DNA from: Giesbergeria sp.
GTDB taxonomy: Bacteria; Pseudomonadota; Gammaproteobacteria; Burkholderiales; Burkholderiaceae_C
DNA length: 64,000 bases
Direction of reading: 5' to 3'
Assembly (NCBI GenBank): GCA_017985015.1
Contig: JAGNYI010000013.1
Coordinates: 1-64,000, forward strand
Below are positions 27,992-36,199 of the stretch, in pieces. A program made the position numbers and the translations under genes. Within the stretch, counting starts at the first letter, position 1; each line of letters begins with the position of its first letter. The notes beneath the pieces are model-generated. The model was not told where the DNA came from. It was given only the letters and a program-made list of their open reading frames with translations, and ran no database searches.

Positions 27992-28029
27992 TTGCCAGCC
28001 CATCTAAAGATGCATATCATCTGCATCTA
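27992..28029 (+). promoter_or_regulatory. suf promoter with an overlapping NsrR-type operator
   Basis: TTGCCA (27992-27997) and TATCAT (28015-28020) give five of six matches each to -35 and -10, with a 17-base spacer. Over the -10 lies AAGATGCA (28007-28014), seven bases, then TGCATCT (28022-28028). The arms and the seven-base spacing equal the NsrR consensus AAGATGCA-N7-TGCATCTT except for the last base. The nsrR gene, with its own box, is 7.5 kb away. Repression of suf by NsrR, lifted by nitric oxide, is the inference. Confidence 0.7.
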
Positions 28030-28105
28030 ATAAAACCAGCGATGACCACGATGCCCGTTACTGAAAAAACCGTTCTGTCCTGCTCCCCAACGCCCGAGGT
28101 CCGCC

Positions 28106-29560
28106 ATGGGCGCGTCTGACCAGGCAGCGCCTCTGGCGCAGGCGCTGGAGCGCCCCTACCGCCACGGCTTCACCACCGATGTCGAATCCGACTCGCTGCC
28201 GCCAGGCCTCGACGAAGGCACGATTCGCGCCATCTCGCTGCGCAAGCGCGAGCCCGAGTTTTTGCTCAAATGGCGCCTGGCCGCCTACGAACGCTGGCTG
28301 ACCATGCCCACGCCCGAATGGGCGCATGTGCACATGCAGCCGGTGGACCTGCAGGCGCTGTGCTACTACTCGGCGCCCAAGTCGCTCAAGGACGGCCCCA
28401 AGAGCCTGGCCGATGTGGACCCCAAACTGCTCGAAACCTACGAGAAGCTCGGCGTGCCGCTGCACGAACGCGCGCGTCTGGCGGGCGTGGCGGTGGATGC
28501 GGTGTTCGACTCGGTCTCTGTCGGCACCACCTTCCGCGAGCAATTGCACAAAGTCGGCGTCATCTTCTGTTCGTTCTCACACGCCGTGGAGCACTACCCA
28601 GAACTGATTGAACGCTACATGGGCAGCGTGGTGCCGGTGGCCGACAACTACTACGCCGCGCTCAACTCGGCGGTGTTTTCCGACGGCTCCTTTGTCTATA
28701 TCCCCAAGGGCGTGCGCTGCCCGATGGAGCTGTCTTCGTACTTTCGCATCAACGCCAAAGGCACGGGGCAGTTCGAGCGCACGCTGATCATTGCCGAGGA
28801 AGGCAGCCATGTGAGCTACCTCGAAGGCTGCACGGCGCCGCAGCGCGACGAGAACCAGCTGCACGCAGCGGTGGTGGAACTGGTGGCGCACGACGACGCC
28901 TACATCAAATATTCGACGGTGCAGAACTGGTACCCCGGCGACGAAAACGGCCTGGGCGGCATCTACAACTTTGTCACCAAGCGGGGCCTGTGCGCCGGCA
29001 AACGTGCGCATATCTCGTGGACGCAGATTGAAACCGGCTCAGCCATCACCTGGAAGTACCCCAGCGTGGTGCTGCGTGGCGACGATTCGCGCGGCGAATT
29101 CCATTCGATTGCGGTGTCCAATCACTTCCAGCAGGCAGACACCGGCACCAAGATGATTCACCTGGGCAAAAACACCAGCAGCCGCATCGTCTCCAAGGGC
29201 ATCAGCGCCGGCAATGCGCAAAACAGCTACCGCGGCCTGGTGCGCATATCCCCCGGTGCGGCCAATGCACGCAACCACACCCAGTGCGATTCGCTCTTGA
29301 TTGGCCCCAAGTGTGGCGCCCACACCTTCCCCTACATCGACACCGCACGCAGCGACGCCGTGGTGGAGCACGAAGCCACCACCACGCGCATTTCGCAGGA
29401 CCGTTTGTTCTATTGCCAGCAACGCGGCATCCACCCCGAAGACGCGACGGCGCTCATCGTCGGTGGTTTCTGCCAGTCGGTGCTCGAAGAGCTGCCCATG
29501 GAATTCGCGCTCGAAGCCAAGGCCCTGCTTGCGGTCTCGCTCGAAGGCTCGGTTGGCTAA
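28106..29560 (+). CDS. sufB: Fe-S cluster assembly scaffold protein SufB
   Basis: Core subunit of the SufBCD scaffold on which Fe-S clusters are built in the cytoplasm. The 484 residues match the family: [20 protein letters not shown] at the N-terminus, the beta-helix core with [20 protein letters not shown] and [20 protein letters not shown], and the C-terminal [20 protein letters not shown], which contains the conserved cysteine and acidic residues. GAGG at 28096-28099 precedes the ATG. First gene of sufBCDSUT. A short ORF (28042-28119) overlaps its start. Confidence 0.97.
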   Translation: MGASDQAAPLAQALERPYRHGFTTDVESDSLPPGLDEGTIRAISLRKREPEFLLKWRLAAYERWLTMPTPEWAHVHMQPVDLQALCYYSAPKSLKDGPKSLADVDPKLLETYEKLGVPLHERARLAGVAVDAVFDSVSVGTTFREQLHKVGVIFCSFSHAVEHYPELIERYMGSVVPVADNYYAALNSAVFSDGSFVYIPKGVRCPMELSSYFRINAKGTGQFERTLIIAEEGSHVSYLEGCTAPQRDENQLHAAVVELVAHDDAYIKYSTVQNWYPGDENGLGGIYNFVTKRGLCAGKRAHISWTQIETGSAITWKYPSVVLRGDDSRGEFHSIAVSNHFQQADTGTKMIHLGKNTSSRIVSKGISAGNAQNSYRGLVRISPGAANARNHTQCDSLLIGPKCGAHTFPYIDTARSDAVVEHEATTTRISQDRLFYCQQRGIHPEDATALIVGGFCQSVLEELPMEFALEAKALLAVSLEGSVG

Positions 29561-29594
29561 GCCAGAACATTTTTAAAAAAAGTCGAAACACCCC

Positions 29595-30368
29595 ATGATC
29601 ACCTCCACCACCCCCCTGCTGCAACTGGACGCCCTGCGCGTTGCCATTGGCGAAAAGACCATCCTGCAATCCATCAGCCTCGACGTCGCCCCCGGCGAAC
29701 TCGTCGTGCTGATGGGCGCCAACGGCAGCGGCAAAAGCACGCTCGGCCTGGCGCTTGCGGGCCACCCGGCCTACCACACGACCGAGGGCACGGCGCGCTT
29801 TGGCGGCGCCGATCTGCTGGCCATGGAACCCCAGGACCGCGCCCGCGCCGGGCTGTTCCTGTCGTTCCAGGCGCCCCCGGAGATTCCCGGTGTCAAGAAC
29901 AACCTGTTCATCCGCACCGCCATGAATGCCGTGCGCGCCGCGCGCGGCGAGGAACCGCAGGATGCGTACGACTTTCTCGGCAGCGCCAAGGCCGCCGCCA
30001 CGACACTCGGCCTGCCAGAAAACATGCTCAGCCGCCCGGTGAATGATGGGTTTTCGGGCGGCGAGAGAAAACGCAATGAGCTGCTGCAACTCTCCTTGCT
30101 GCGCCCGCGCCTGGCGGTGCTCGACGAAATCGACTCGGGCATGGACGTGGATGGTGTGCGCGCGGTCGTCGAACTGGTGCAGCGCCTGCGCAGCGAAGGC
30201 ACGGCCTTCATCGTCGTCTCGCACTACCTGCAGCTGATTGAGTCGCTGCAACCCGACACCGTGCTGCGCCTCGCCGACGGCCAGATTGCCGAGCGCGGCG
30301 ACATCGCCCTGGCGCAGCGCATTGCGCGCACCGGTTTCGTGCAGGCGCCCGAATTGGCAGAGGCTTGA
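29595..30368 (+). CDS. sufC: Fe-S cluster assembly ATPase SufC
   Basis: ABC-type ATPase of the SufBCD complex. The 257 residues have Walker A GANGSGKST, a Q-loop (FLSFQAPPEIPGV), the ABC signature FSGGERKRNE and Walker B LAVLDEIDSGMD, where SufC has D-E-I-D-S-G. The ATG at 29595 lies 34 bases after sufB. ATP binding drives the conformational change that exposes the SufB-SufD interface. Confidence 0.97.
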   Translation: MITSTTPLLQLDALRVAIGEKTILQSISLDVAPGELVVLMGANGSGKSTLGLALAGHPAYHTTEGTARFGGADLLAMEPQDRARAGLFLSFQAPPEIPGVKNNLFIRTAMNAVRAARGEEPQDAYDFLGSAKAAATTLGLPENMLSRPVNDGFSGGERKRNELLQLSLLRPRLAVLDEIDSGMDVDGVRAVVELVQRLRSEGTAFIVVSHYLQLIESLQPDTVLRLADGQIAERGDIALAQRIARTGFVQAPELAEA

Positions 30369-30372
30369 GACC

Positions 30373-31584
30373 ATGAACATCCGCCCCATCACCGCACACG
30401 AGGCCATGTTGATGGCCCGTGAGCACCTCGCTGCCACCGGCTGGGTGGCACCAAAGAACGAATCCTTCCGCCACCTGCCACCGCCACCGGCTGCACTCTG
30501 GCTGGAGCAGGCTGCAGCAACGCCATTGGCGCAGAACAGCGGCTGGACCCTCACCACGCTTGCCGGCGGCACACCTACCGGCATTGCGGCACGCACGCTG
30601 TCTGCCACCGACACCGCACAGCGCGCCGAGCTGTTTGCGGGCCTGGATTTGCCGGGCGACGATGACGCCGCGCCATTTGCCTGGGCGCACCGCGCCTTGT
30701 GCACTGCGGGCCTGCGCCTGCGGGTAGAGTCCGGAACGGCGCAGCAACCCACGCAGCTTGAACTGCGCCACCAGCCCACGGGCCAGGTGGAAGCGCCCTT
30801 GTTGGTGCTCGACATCGCCGAAGGGGTGCACTGCGTCCTGCGCGAACTCCACCTCGCGGGCGACGCTGCCACCTCTGGCGGCAAGGTACAAAACCTGCAG
30901 TTACACCTGCGCCTTGCCCGAGGTGCCAGCCTGCAGCACCTGCGCGTTGTCGCCCCGCATGCAGAGGACCGCTGCGCGCACATCATTCACGCCCAGATAG
31001 GTGAGAACGCTCGCTACGTCCAGGCCTTTGTCGCCGGCGGCAGCAGCTACCACCTGCAGCGCAGCCAGGTGCTGCTCAGCGGCGCGGGCTCCTCGGCGCA
31101 TATTGCGGGCCTGACCTGTGCAGCCGGCACAAAATTCGAGCAGCAGGTCTTCATGCGCCATGCCGCAGCGCGGACCACCAGCCACAGCGAAGCACTGGTG
31201 CTGGCAAGCGGCAAGGCGCACACGGTGGCCAACGCCAACACGCACATTGCGCCCGGCTCGGACGAAGCCGACGTGCACCAGCGGCTCGCAGGCATTCCGT
31301 TGGGAGGCCAGCCGCGGCTGGTACTGCGCCCACACCTGGAGATCTACCACGACAACGTGCAGGCAGCCCATGGCGCCACTTGGGGCGCCCTGCCCGAAGA
31401 TGCGTTGTTCTACGCGCGCCAGCGCGGGTTGGACGCGAGCGCTGCACGCTCGCTCATCATCGAGGGCATGGCCAACGCCCTGCTGTCGCGCTGCTTCACG
31501 GATGCCGCCACGCTCGATGCCTTGGCCCAGGGCGATGCCCTTCAAGGCGTGCTGCGCCAAGTGCTGGAGACAAGCCATGGGTGA
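30373..31584 (+). CDS. sufD: Fe-S cluster assembly protein SufD
   Basis: SufB paralogue and partner in the SufBC2D complex. The 403 residues have the family's C-terminal beta-helix and helical domain: RTTSHSEALVLASGKAHTVA, HLEIYHDNVQAAHGATWGAL with the conserved histidine, and DALFYARQRGLDASAARSLI. The N-terminal part (1-130) is variable, as usual for SufD. It begins four bases after sufC and overlaps sufS by eight bases. Confidence 0.94.
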   Translation: MNIRPITAHEAMLMAREHLAATGWVAPKNESFRHLPPPPAALWLEQAAATPLAQNSGWTLTTLAGGTPTGIAARTLSATDTAQRAELFAGLDLPGDDDAAPFAWAHRALCTAGLRLRVESGTAQQPTQLELRHQPTGQVEAPLLVLDIAEGVHCVLRELHLAGDAATSGGKVQNLQLHLRLARGASLQHLRVVAPHAEDRCAHIIHAQIGENARYVQAFVAGGSSYHLQRSQVLLSGAGSSAHIAGLTCAAGTKFEQQVFMRHAAARTTSHSEALVLASGKAHTVANANTHIAPGSDEADVHQRLAGIPLGGQPRLVLRPHLEIYHDNVQAAHGATWGALPEDALFYARQRGLDASAARSLIIEGMANALLSRCFTDAATLDALAQGDALQGVLRQVLETSHG

Positions 31585-32866
31585 CATGCTCCCCGCCCGC
31601 TGGCTCAGCGCATCCGGCGCGGCGCCCACCAGTCCGTCCGGCGTTACCGGGCTACGCGCCCTGTTTCCGGTGCTCTCCCAGCATATTCAGGGCCACCCGC
31701 TCGCCTATCTGGACAACGCCGCCACCACGCAGATGCCCCAGCCGGTGCTGGATGCACTGCAGCACTTCGAGCGCCACGACCGCGCCAACATCCACCGCGG
31801 CGTACACGCACTGAGCCAACGCGCCACCGACGCCTACGACGCTGCGCGCGCCGAGCTCAAACGCTTTGTCGGTGCGGGGGCTGGGCACGAACTGGTGTTC
31901 ACCTCGGGCACCACCGAATCGCTCAACCTTGTGGCGCACGGCCTGTCTGCACATGCTGGTGGGAGCAAGCCTCTGCAGCGCGGTGATGAAATCATCGTCA
32001 GCGGCCTGGAGCACCACGCCAACCTCTTGCCCTGGCAACGCGCCGCGCGCGAGAGCGGCGCGGTCCTGCGCATTCTGCTGCCCGATGCTGAGGGCCATCT
32101 GCACGCCGAAGACCTGGCCCGTCTTCTGAGCCCGCGCACACGCGTGTTTGCCGTAACCGCCTGCGCCAACGCCACTGGCGAACGCCCGCCCGTGGCTGAG
32201 CTGCTGGCATTGGCGCGCCAAGCCGGCGCACTGACGGTGCTGGATGCTGCGCAAGTGGCCGCCCATGCCGTCCCCGATATCTCCGCCCTGCCCTGCGATT
32301 TCCTCGTTTTCTCGGGCCACAAGATGTATGGCCCCATGGGCACCGGCGCCCTCGTGGGTGCGCGCAACGCGCTTGAACTGCTGGCCCCACTGCGGGTGGG
32401 TGGCGACATGGTGGAGTGGGTAAGCTTCACCGACGCAAGTTATGCCGCGCTACCCGCCCGGCTGGAGGCTGGCACGCCCAATGTGGGCGGCGCCATTGGC
32501 ATGGCAGCAGCGGCCAAATTCATAGACGCCGTAGGCCGCAGTGCGATCGACCAGCATTTGCATGCGCTTCGCCACCAAGCCGTACAAGGCCTTGCCGCCC
32601 TGCCCGGCCTGCGTGTGCTGTCACCCGATACCCAGGACACCGCCATCGTCTCCTTCGTGACCGAAGGCGTTCACCCACACGACATCGGCACGCTGCTTGA
32701 CGGCCAGGGCGTTGCCGTGCGCACCGGCCACCACTGTGCCCAGCCATTGCTGGAACATCTGGGCTGTGGGCCGACGACGCGCGCGTCGTTCGCGCTCTAC
32801 AACACACCGGAAGAAGTCGAGCGCCTGGTCGCGGGCGTGGCCAAGGCGCTGGAGCTTTTGCGATGA
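31577..32866 (+). CDS. sufS: Cysteine desulfurase SufS
   Basis: PLP enzyme that removes sulfur from cysteine for Fe-S assembly. The 429 residues include LAYLDNAATTQMPQPVLDAL at the N-terminus, VFTSGTTESLNLVAHGL, the PLP lysine K249 in FSGHKMYGPMG and the persulfide cysteine C387 in RTGHHCAQPLL, as in group II desulfurases. About 25 extra N-terminal residues precede the family start (MGDMLPARWLSASG). The start at ATG 31577 overlaps sufD, and the sufU start overlaps its stop. Confidence 0.96.
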   Translation: MGDMLPARWLSASGAAPTSPSGVTGLRALFPVLSQHIQGHPLAYLDNAATTQMPQPVLDALQHFERHDRANIHRGVHALSQRATDAYDAARAELKRFVGAGAGHELVFTSGTTESLNLVAHGLSAHAGGSKPLQRGDEIIVSGLEHHANLLPWQRAARESGAVLRILLPDAEGHLHAEDLARLLSPRTRVFAVTACANATGERPPVAELLALARQAGALTVLDAAQVAAHAVPDISALPCDFLVFSGHKMYGPMGTGALVGARNALELLAPLRVGGDMVEWVSFTDASYAALPARLEAGTPNVGGAIGMAAAAKFIDAVGRSAIDQHLHALRHQAVQGLAALPGLRVLSPDTQDTAIVSFVTEGVHPHDIGTLLDGQGVAVRTGHHCAQPLLEHLGCGPTTRASFALYNTPEEVERLVAGVAKALELLR

Positions 32867-33336
32867 GCAGTGCCGAAACCGATCTCTACCAGGAACTGGT
32901 GCTGGAGCACAAACGTGCGCCGCGCAACTTCGGCCATTTACTCGCGCCCACGCACCAGGCACGGGGCACCAACCCATCTTGTGGCGACGACCTTTCCGTA
33001 GAACTGAATATTGCGGATGGGCGCCTCGCAGACATCCGCTTTCACGGCCAGGGCTGCGCCATCTGCATGGCTTCCGCCTCGATGATGAGCGAGGCCGTGA
33101 AGGGCCAGGAGATTGCCACCGCGCAGGCGCTGCAACAGCACTTTCGCGCCGTACTGACCGGGGAAGAAAGTGCCGACGTCGCCCCGCTCGGCAAGCTTGT
33201 CAGCCTGGCCGGCGTCAGCCGCTACCCCAGCCGCATCAAATGCGCGCTACTAGGCTGGCATGCGCTGATGCATGCCATTGCCAGCAACCCGGCCGCGCCC
33301 GCAGCCCCGGTATCCACGGAAGGAGAAACACCATGA
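32863..33336 (+). CDS. sufU: SufU-type sulfur relay/scaffold protein
   Basis: A 157-residue IscU/SufU-fold protein with cysteines at NPSCGDD, GCAICMASASMM and RIKCALLGWH. The insertion between the second and third cysteine, and its place after sufS with no sufE in the operon, mark it as SufU. SufU accepts persulfide from SufS through a zinc site in Gram-positive bacteria. It overlaps sufS by four bases and sufT by four. Confidence 0.93.
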   Translation: MSSAETDLYQELVLEHKRAPRNFGHLLAPTHQARGTNPSCGDDLSVELNIADGRLADIRFHGQGCAICMASASMMSEAVKGQEIATAQALQQHFRAVLTGEESADVAPLGKLVSLAGVSRYPSRIKCALLGWHALMHAIASNPAAPAAPVSTEGETP

Positions 33337-33881
33337 TGAAACGCATGCGCGAAGACGTGCTGATTAATCGACCTGTGACGGTCGAGCGCATTCCCGATGG
33401 CACACCCATGGATTTGCCCGGCGGACTCTGGGCCCAGGTGACCCAGGCGCTGGGCTCAAACTTCACCCTGGTCGTCGAGGGCCAGTTGGTGCGCCTCAAG
33501 GGGAGTGATGCCGACGCCATTGGCAAAGAGCCGCCCGCCGAAGTCGAACACCCCGAGAACGTTGAAATTGACGATGTCAGCGGCCTGATCTGGAACACCC
33601 TCAAGACCTGCTACGACCCGGAGATTCCGGTCAACATCGTGGACTTGGGCCTCGTCTACCGCTGTGACCTGGAACCCATGGAAGGCGGCGATGTGCGCGC
33701 CCTCATCGACATGACGCTCACCGCGCCCGGCTGCGGCATGGGAGAAGCGATTGCCGATGAGGTCTGCGACAAGGTGCTGGCGATTCCGCGCGTCGGCGAG
33801 ATCACCGTCAACATGGTGTTTGACCCACCCTGGGATCGCTCGCGCATGTCGGAAGCAGCGATGTTGGCCATGGGTATGTAA
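33333..33881 (+). CDS. sufT: SufT/DUF59 Fe-S maturation protein
   Basis: A 182-residue protein with an N-terminal extension (about 1-65) and a MIP18/DUF59 domain (NTLKTCYDPEIPVNIVDLGL, then MTLTAPGCGMGEAIADEV), including the conserved cysteine in PGCGMG. SufT proteins assist Fe-S protein maturation. AAGGAG at 33320-33325 precedes the ATG at 33333, which overlaps the sufU stop. Last gene of the operon before a strong terminator. Confidence 0.93.
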   Translation: MMKRMREDVLINRPVTVERIPDGTPMDLPGGLWAQVTQALGSNFTLVVEGQLVRLKGSDADAIGKEPPAEVEHPENVEIDDVSGLIWNTLKTCYDPEIPVNIVDLGLVYRCDLEPMEGGDVRALIDMTLTAPGCGMGEAIADEVCDKVLAIPRVGEITVNMVFDPPWDRSRMSEAAMLAMGM

Positions 33882-33898
33882 ACCGCACACTCCCCAAC

Positions 33899-33927
33899 AA
33901 AAAGGCGCCCCATGGACGCCTTTTTTT
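33899..33927 (+). terminator. Rho-independent terminator of the suf operon
   Basis: AAAAAGGCG (33899-33907) pairs with CGCCTTTTT (33917-33925), followed by more T to 33927. The A and T flanks make it workable on both strands, serving suf and the convergent DUF2249 gene. Confidence 0.85.
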
Positions 33928-33946
33928 GGTTCTATCGCTGTAGAGA

Positions 33947-34240
33947 TCAACCGCCGCAAGCACCGCCCGAGCAGCAGTGGTGCTCTTCCGCGTCTTCCAG
34001 GACTTCAAGCTTGCTTACCAGAACACGCCACTGGTCCGGCCCCGACTGCAGGTAAGCCCACTGAAACTGGCCGGGCGAGCGCGAATCGAACTGGTGGTGC
34101 AGTGGCCGCGGATCGTGATCGCTGACGATCTGAATCGCCTCGCCAGGCAGCAGCTCGTCAAAGCGGCCAAAAATGGTGGTGTGGCGCTGGGGTGGAGGAA
34201 TCTGGCGCACGTCGATCACGAGAGACTGGGTAGGAAGCAT
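33947..34240 (-). CDS. DUF2249 domain protein
   Basis: A 97-residue protein of the DUF2249 family (VIDVRQIPPPQRHTTIFGRF, LLPGEAIQIVSDHDPRPLHH, FQWAYLQSGPDQWRVLVSK), with a C-terminal Cys/His tail, HHCCSGGACGG, that could bind metal. The biochemical role is not established. In other denitrifying or NO-exposed bacteria DUF2249 genes sit near nor/nnrS genes, as here: nnrS is 52 bases upstream on the same strand, probably one NsrR-controlled unit. Confidence 0.85.
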   Translation of the reverse strand: MLPTQSLVIDVRQIPPPQRHTTIFGRFDELLPGEAIQIVSDHDPRPLHHQFDSRSPGQFQWAYLQSGPDQWRVLVSKLEVLEDAEEHHCCSGGACGG

Positions 34241-34292
34241 GAGAACCTTTCTTCAGGGTTTCGATAGGGAATAAGAAACAGGAAACGCAATT

Positions 34293-35513
34293 TCAGCCAT
34301 CCTTGCCGTCGAGCCGTGTGCTCGTCAGCCAAGGGACATACATCACGAGATAGATCAGGAATGCCGTGGTCCACGCAGCAGCAGCACAAACCAGGGCATG
34401 CGAAACCCACTGCGGTGCGACCATAGGGACAAGCACTCGCAGCACGGCTGCAGCCATCACCAGCGCATAAGCCAGCACTTCTGCGCGCGAAACCTGCAGC
34501 GGCCGGCCCGTGTGCCCACGCGCGGTACGCGTGAGCATGCCGATGATCAGCCCGCCGGTGGCGCCAACCGCGAGGGCATGGACGCCCACCGACACCAGCA
34601 CCCAGCCCGGCTGCGCAAGTGCCAGCAAGGCCAAGCCCAGCGGAATCCATGCGTACGCAGCGTGCAAGATCCAGAGAATCGGCTTCTTGCGCGAAACCAT
34701 GGAATGCCAGTGCAGCATGCGCGCGCCCTGCAACACCGCCGCTGCGGCCAGCGCGGCAAACGTGATCCAACCGCCAGGCGCAAACACCCACAGCGCCAGC
34801 GCCACGAACGTGGTGGCCAGCGCGCCGCGCTCCAGCCACGGCGGCACGGCGATCTTCAGCCCCGGCGTCACGCTCATGGTGAACGCGGGAATCACGCGGC
34901 CCGCCATCACGCACTCGACCATCACGATCAAGCCCAGGGCTGCGTACAGCGCGCTGGAGGGCGGCAGCGCAAGCCATCCCATGACCGACAGGTGGAACAC
35001 CAGGTTGGCCACCGACAAAAGAATGAGAATCCCCGCCAGTGGCAGGTTGCGCTTATTGCCAGCGCGCAAAAGAATGCGCACCAGGATCACGGCGACGGCG
35101 GGCAACAGCACTACATCAAGCGCCGCGTACACCGGGTAAGGCGCCACCCAGGCCGCCACACGGGCCGCCAGCCAAAGCAGCACCAGCGCGCCCAGCGCCG
35201 CACCGCGCGGCGTTTGCAGCCCAGTCCAGGCTTTGACCGCCGTCAGCAGGAAGCCGACGATCACGCCCGTGGCAAAACCCAGCAGCATTTCGTGCGCGTG
35301 CCAAAGCATCGGCGAAACGCCGAGATCCAGAGAAACCGCCCCCAGCATGGCCGCCACCCAGAGTGGAACCGCCACGCAGGCCAGCGCCGCTGCAGCGATA
35401 TAGAAGGGTCGAAAGCCGAGCCGAAGCACTGGCCAGCCGTGGGGCACTTTGCTTGCAGGCTTCGCAGCGCCAGCGCTGACCAGGGGCGGAAGAGGTGTTT
35501 TCATGGAGTCCAT
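34293..35513 (-). CDS. nnrS: NnrS family heme/copper membrane protein
   Basis: A 406-residue integral membrane protein with about 12 hydrophobic segments. NnrS-type signatures: WPVLRLGFRPFYIAAAALAC at the N-terminus, LWHAHEMLLGFATGVIVGFL with the conserved WHAHEM histidines, and HALAVGATGGLIIGMLTRTA near the C-terminus. NnrS protects metabolism during nitric oxide stress; the mechanism is not settled. The promoter region shared with nsrR holds a near-perfect NsrR box (35554-35576), and a TATAGT -10 lies beside it on the minus strand. Confidence 0.93.
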   Translation of the reverse strand: MDSMKTPLPPLVSAGAAKPASKVPHGWPVLRLGFRPFYIAAAALACVAVPLWVAAMLGAVSLDLGVSPMLWHAHEMLLGFATGVIVGFLLTAVKAWTGLQTPRGAALGALVLLWLAARVAAWVAPYPVYAALDVVLLPAVAVILVRILLRAGNKRNLPLAGILILLSVANLVFHLSVMGWLALPPSSALYAALGLIVMVECVMAGRVIPAFTMSVTPGLKIAVPPWLERGALATTFVALALWVFAPGGWITFAALAAAAVLQGARMLHWHSMVSRKKPILWILHAAYAWIPLGLALLALAQPGWVLVSVGVHALAVGATGGLIIGMLTRTARGHTGRPLQVSRAEVLAYALVMAAAVLRVLVPMVAPQWVSHALVCAAAAWTTAFLIYLVMYVPWLTSTRLDGKDG

Positions 35514-35553
35514 ATCAGGCCCGGCGCGCTTGCGTTGCCGGGTACAAAACTAT

Positions 35554-35576
35554 AAGATGCATTTTAAATGTATCTT
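35554..35576. promoter_or_regulatory. NsrR operator between nnrS and nsrR
   Basis: AAGATGCA, TTTTAAA, TGTATCTT: a 23-base palindrome matching the NsrR consensus (11-1-11) at all but one arm position. It lies in the divergent promoter region and should control both nnrS and nsrR. Confidence 0.85.
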
Positions 35577-35623
35577 ACAGCGCCCGGCGATTTTTTTCAA
35601 TCGACTGTGCGCTGCACACCACC

Positions 35624-36106
35624 ATGCGGCTTGCCAACTACACCGACTACACCCTGCGCGTGCTGATGTACTGCGCGCAGCACCGCGAGCGCCGCGTCAC
35701 CATTGCCGAGCTCGCGCAGAGCCATTCATTGTCGAAAAACCACTTGATGAAGATCGTCAATGACCTGGCTCGACACGGTCTGCTGGAAACGGCCCGAGGG
35801 CGGGGCGGCGGTGTTCGCCTGTTGCTGGAACCGGCCGAGATCGGCGTTGGCGCCGTGGTGCGCTGGTGCGAAAGCGATTTTCGTATGGTCGAGTGCTTCG
35901 ACGAAAACTCCAACACCTGCCGCCTGAGCCCCGCCTGCCGTCTGAAAAAACTGTTTCAGCGCGCCCTGGCCTCCTGGCTGCGCGAACTCGACACCGCCAC
36001 GCTGGCCGATCTGGTGGGAGATGGCGCTGCAGAGTCGCTCGGCGCTTCCGCCATCATCAGCTTGTCGCGGCGCGCACCCGCAGCCGCCGCACTGGCGCGC
36101 GGTTGA
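35624..36106 (+). CDS. nsrR: Nitric-oxide-sensing transcriptional repressor NsrR (Rrf2 family)
   Basis: A 160-residue Rrf2-family regulator: an N-terminal winged helix (MRLANYTDYTLRVLMYCAQH, ELAQSHSLSKNHLMKIVNDL) and three clustered cysteines in VECFDENSNTCRLSPACRLK that hold the NO-sensitive Fe-S cluster. The cysteine spacing and the opening MRLxxYTDYxLRVLMY are those of NsrR rather than IscR. The start is ATG 35624. Divergent from nnrS, with an NsrR palindrome between; a second box is at the suf promoter. Confidence 0.92.
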   Translation: MRLANYTDYTLRVLMYCAQHRERRVTIAELAQSHSLSKNHLMKIVNDLARHGLLETARGRGGGVRLLLEPAEIGVGAVVRWCESDFRMVECFDENSNTCRLSPACRLKKLFQRALASWLRELDTATLADLVGDGAAESLGASAIISLSRRAPAAAALARG

Positions 36107-36123
36107 CGCTAGAGCAGCGCATG

Positions 36124-36185
36124 TATTTTGCTATTAATTAGATAGCTGTAAACATATACCTATAAAGCGCTAGCAGCATTTTTTA
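36124..36185 (+). repeat. Dispersed repeat between nsrR and a chemoreceptor gene
   Basis: ATTTTGCTATTAATTAGATA, then GATAGCTGTAAACATATACC and TATAAAGCGCTAGCAGC, followed by a T run. The left arm is AT-rich and degenerate. It lies in the space between convergent genes. Confidence 0.75.
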
Positions 36186-36199
36186 CCACTAAATCGCAT

